From an uncultured bacterium (GTDB lineage: Bacteria; Actinomycetota; Coriobacteriia; Coriobacteriales; Coriobacteriaceae), in the NCBI GenBank assembly GCA_905215945.1, contig CAJMRZ010000023.1:1-13454 (forward strand): a stretch of DNA of 13,454 nucleotides. The letters run 5' to 3'. A program made the translations under genes and the position numbers. The notes beneath the pieces are model-generated. The model searched no databases. It was not told the DNA's origin and was given only the letters and a program-made list of their open reading frames with translations. This document shows positions 12,026-13,454 of the stretch, in pieces (the first letter of the stretch is position 1; every line of letters begins with the position of its first letter).

Positions 12026-13454
12026 TTACAGCTCGTAGAGCGTGGTGAACTTGTCCTGCAGGTAGCTGCAGTAGTAGCGGGCATCGAACGCCATGCCGCA
12101 CGCGCCCTTGATGAGCTCCGGCGCGTCCTTGGCGCGGCCCCACTGCCAAATGTGCTCGCCGAGCCAGGCGCGGACAGGCGCCAAATCGCCGCTCGCACAG
12201 GCGCTGGCAAGGTCGACGCCGTCGCGGCACATGGCCGGCACGAACATGGCGTCGTAGGCGCTGCCCAGCGCATAGGTGGGGAAGTAGCCAAACGAGCCGC
12301 CGCTCCAGTGCGTATCCTGCAGGCAGCCACGCGTGTCGTCGGGAACCGGAATGCCAAGGTACTCGCCCATAAAGCGATTCCAAAGCGCGGGGATGTCCTT
12401 GGCTGTGGCCTCGCCGGCAAACAGCATGCGCTCAATCTCGTAGCGCACCATAATATGCAGCGGGTAGGTGAGCTCGTCGGCCTCGGTACGGATCAGCGAC
12501 GGCTGAGCGATGTTCACGGCGTGGTAGAGCGTGTCCTCGTCCACGTTGCCGTAGACCTCGGGCGCGTGACGGCGCAGTATCTCGAGCAGCGGGCCCATAA
12601 AAGCACGGCTGCGGCCAACGGTGTTCTCAAAGAAGCGGCTCTGGCTCTCGTGAATGCCCATGGAGGTGCCGCCCTCCAGACACGTGCGCGCGTAAGCGGG
12701 GTTCACGCCCAGCTCGTACATGGCGTGACCGGCCTCGTGGATGATGCTGTAGACGTTGGAGATGCAGTCGTCCTCGTAGATGTGCGTGGCGACGCGCGCA
12801 TCGCCCACCGAGAAACCCTCGCTAAACGGATGTTCGGTAAAGGCGAGCGTGGTGTCGTCCAGGTCCAGGCCGACGAGCTTCATAAGGTCAAAGCTCATGG
12901 CGCGCTGGGCAGCCTCGGGCACATGGGCGTGCAAAAAGTCGGCAGCGGGCTGCTGGCCGCGCTCACCGATGGCGTGCACGAGCGGCACGACCGTGGCCTT
13001 GACCTCGTCGCAAAACGCGTCGAAGCTCTTGGTGGAAAGGCCGCGCTCGTACTGGTCGAGCCACACGTCGTATGGGTCGCGCTTGGGGTCCATGAGCTCG
13101 GCCTGATGCTTAAGCTGGGCGACGATTCTATCCACATAGGGCTCAAAGCTCGCCCAGTCATTGGCCGTCTTGGCCTTGTGCCACACGGCGTCGGCCTCGC
13201 AGGTGAGCCTGGTCCAGGCCTCGGCCTCCTCGGTGGGGATGGCGCTTGCCTCGCGCTGGTCGCGGCCGAGCACGCGAATCTCGTCAAGCAGCTGCGGGTC
13301 GTCGATCTTTCCGCCGGTGACGGTCTCGCGTGCCAGCGAACGTACAAGTTCGACAGACTTTTCGCTGGTCAGGAGCTTATGGTGCTCGCCGGCAAGGGTG
13401 CCCATGGCGTCGGCACGGGCGGCGGCACCGTTGGCGGGAGCAATGGTCGCGCCG
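12026..13454 (-). CDS. M32 family carboxypeptidase (Taq type), N-terminus cut by window edge
   Basis: 475 residues are visible of a metallocarboxypeptidase usually near 500, so only about 20-30 N-terminal residues are missing. The frame is open to the right edge. The internal ATG at 13405 is not the start, because family-like sequence (GATIAPANGAAARAD) continues upstream of it. The zinc site HEAGH is at bases 12739-12725. HESQSRFFEN, with the third ligand region, follows about 27 residues later. GSFGYFPTYALGSAY is the conserved M32 C-terminal motif. The enzyme removes C-terminal residues from peptides in the cytosol with broad specificity, except that proline is poorly cleaved by the family. 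With the M16C enzyme at the other end of the window it fits peptide turnover, though the two are unlinked. It converges on glmM. Confidence 0.95.
   Translation of the reverse strand, partial: GATIAPANGAAARADAMGTLAGEHHKLLTSEKSVELVRSLARETVTGGKIDDPQLLDEIRVLGRDQREASAIPTEEAEAWTRLTCEADAVWHKAKTANDWASFEPYVDRIVAQLKHQAELMDPKRDPYDVWLDQYERGLSTKSFDAFCDEVKATVVPLVHAIGERGQQPAADFLHAHVPEAAQRAMSFDLMKLVGLDLDDTTLAFTEHPFSEGFSVGDARVATHIYEDDCISNVYSIIHEAGHAMYELGVNPAYARTCLEGGTSMGIHESQSRFFENTVGRSRAFMGPLLEILRRHAPEVYGNVDEDTLYHAVNIAQPSLIRTEADELTYPLHIMVRYEIERMLFAGEATAKDIPALWNRFMGEYLGIPVPDDTRGCLQDTHWSGGSFGYFPTYALGSAYDAMFVPAMCRDGVDLASACASGDLAPVRAWLGEHIWQWGRAKDAPELIKGACGMAFDARYYCSYLQDKFTTLYEL

Overview
The window is GC-rich DNA that looks like an actinobacterial gut commensal of the class Coriobacteriia; Collinsella is my best guess. 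This rests on codon use, strong AAGGAG-type ribosome sites, and the combination of a DUF4012 envelope protein beside glmM with M16C and M32 peptidases. The genus is inferred, not shown. I see no ribosomal RNA, transposase, CRISPR array or complete mobile element.

Layout, left to right. (1) 1-1275, minus strand: N-terminal part of an M16C presequence-protease-like zinc peptidase, running off the left edge. (2) 1276-1896: a long, repeat-packed divergent intergenic region. It holds an imperfect inverted repeat with two 53-nt arms, direct copies of one arm module, ten AGAGAT/ATCTCT words, a 17-bp palindrome and a candidate promoter. (3) 1897-3363, plus: a predicted regulator with an AlbA_2 (Schlafen-type) domain, a GHKL-like ATPase part and a winged helix. 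(4) 3464-3955, minus: an unrecognised 163-residue protein. (5) 4171-5253, plus: an HNH endonuclease with an N-terminal domain of restriction-enzyme type, followed by 5376-5660, a 94-residue zinc-ribbon protein. (6) 5698-6384, minus: a DUF5710 protein with two CxxC pairs. (7) 6667-6741, minus: tRNA-Val(GAC) with its own promoter and terminator. (8) 7030-8052, plus: an EamA/DMT-family transporter. (9) 8201-10513, plus: a large membrane-anchored DUF4012 protein. (10) 10597-11928, plus: phosphoglucosamine mutase GlmM. (11) 12026-13454, minus: an M32 (Taq-type) carboxypeptidase missing only its first residues at the right edge.

The right half (7030-13454) reads as ordinary core genome: transport, cell-envelope precursor supply (GlmM makes glucosamine-1-phosphate for UDP-GlcNAc), a surface or secretion-linked DUF4012 protein, and peptide turnover. 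The stretch from about 1280 to 6385 reads as accessory DNA. Its genes are short, point in varied directions, and are nucleic-acid or zinc-binding in character (AlbA_2/HTH, HNH, zinc ribbon, DUF5710), and it lies next to a tRNA gene. The most unusual thing in the window is the repeat architecture upstream of the AlbA_2 gene. It looks like a multi-site operator, a dispersed repeat element, or both.
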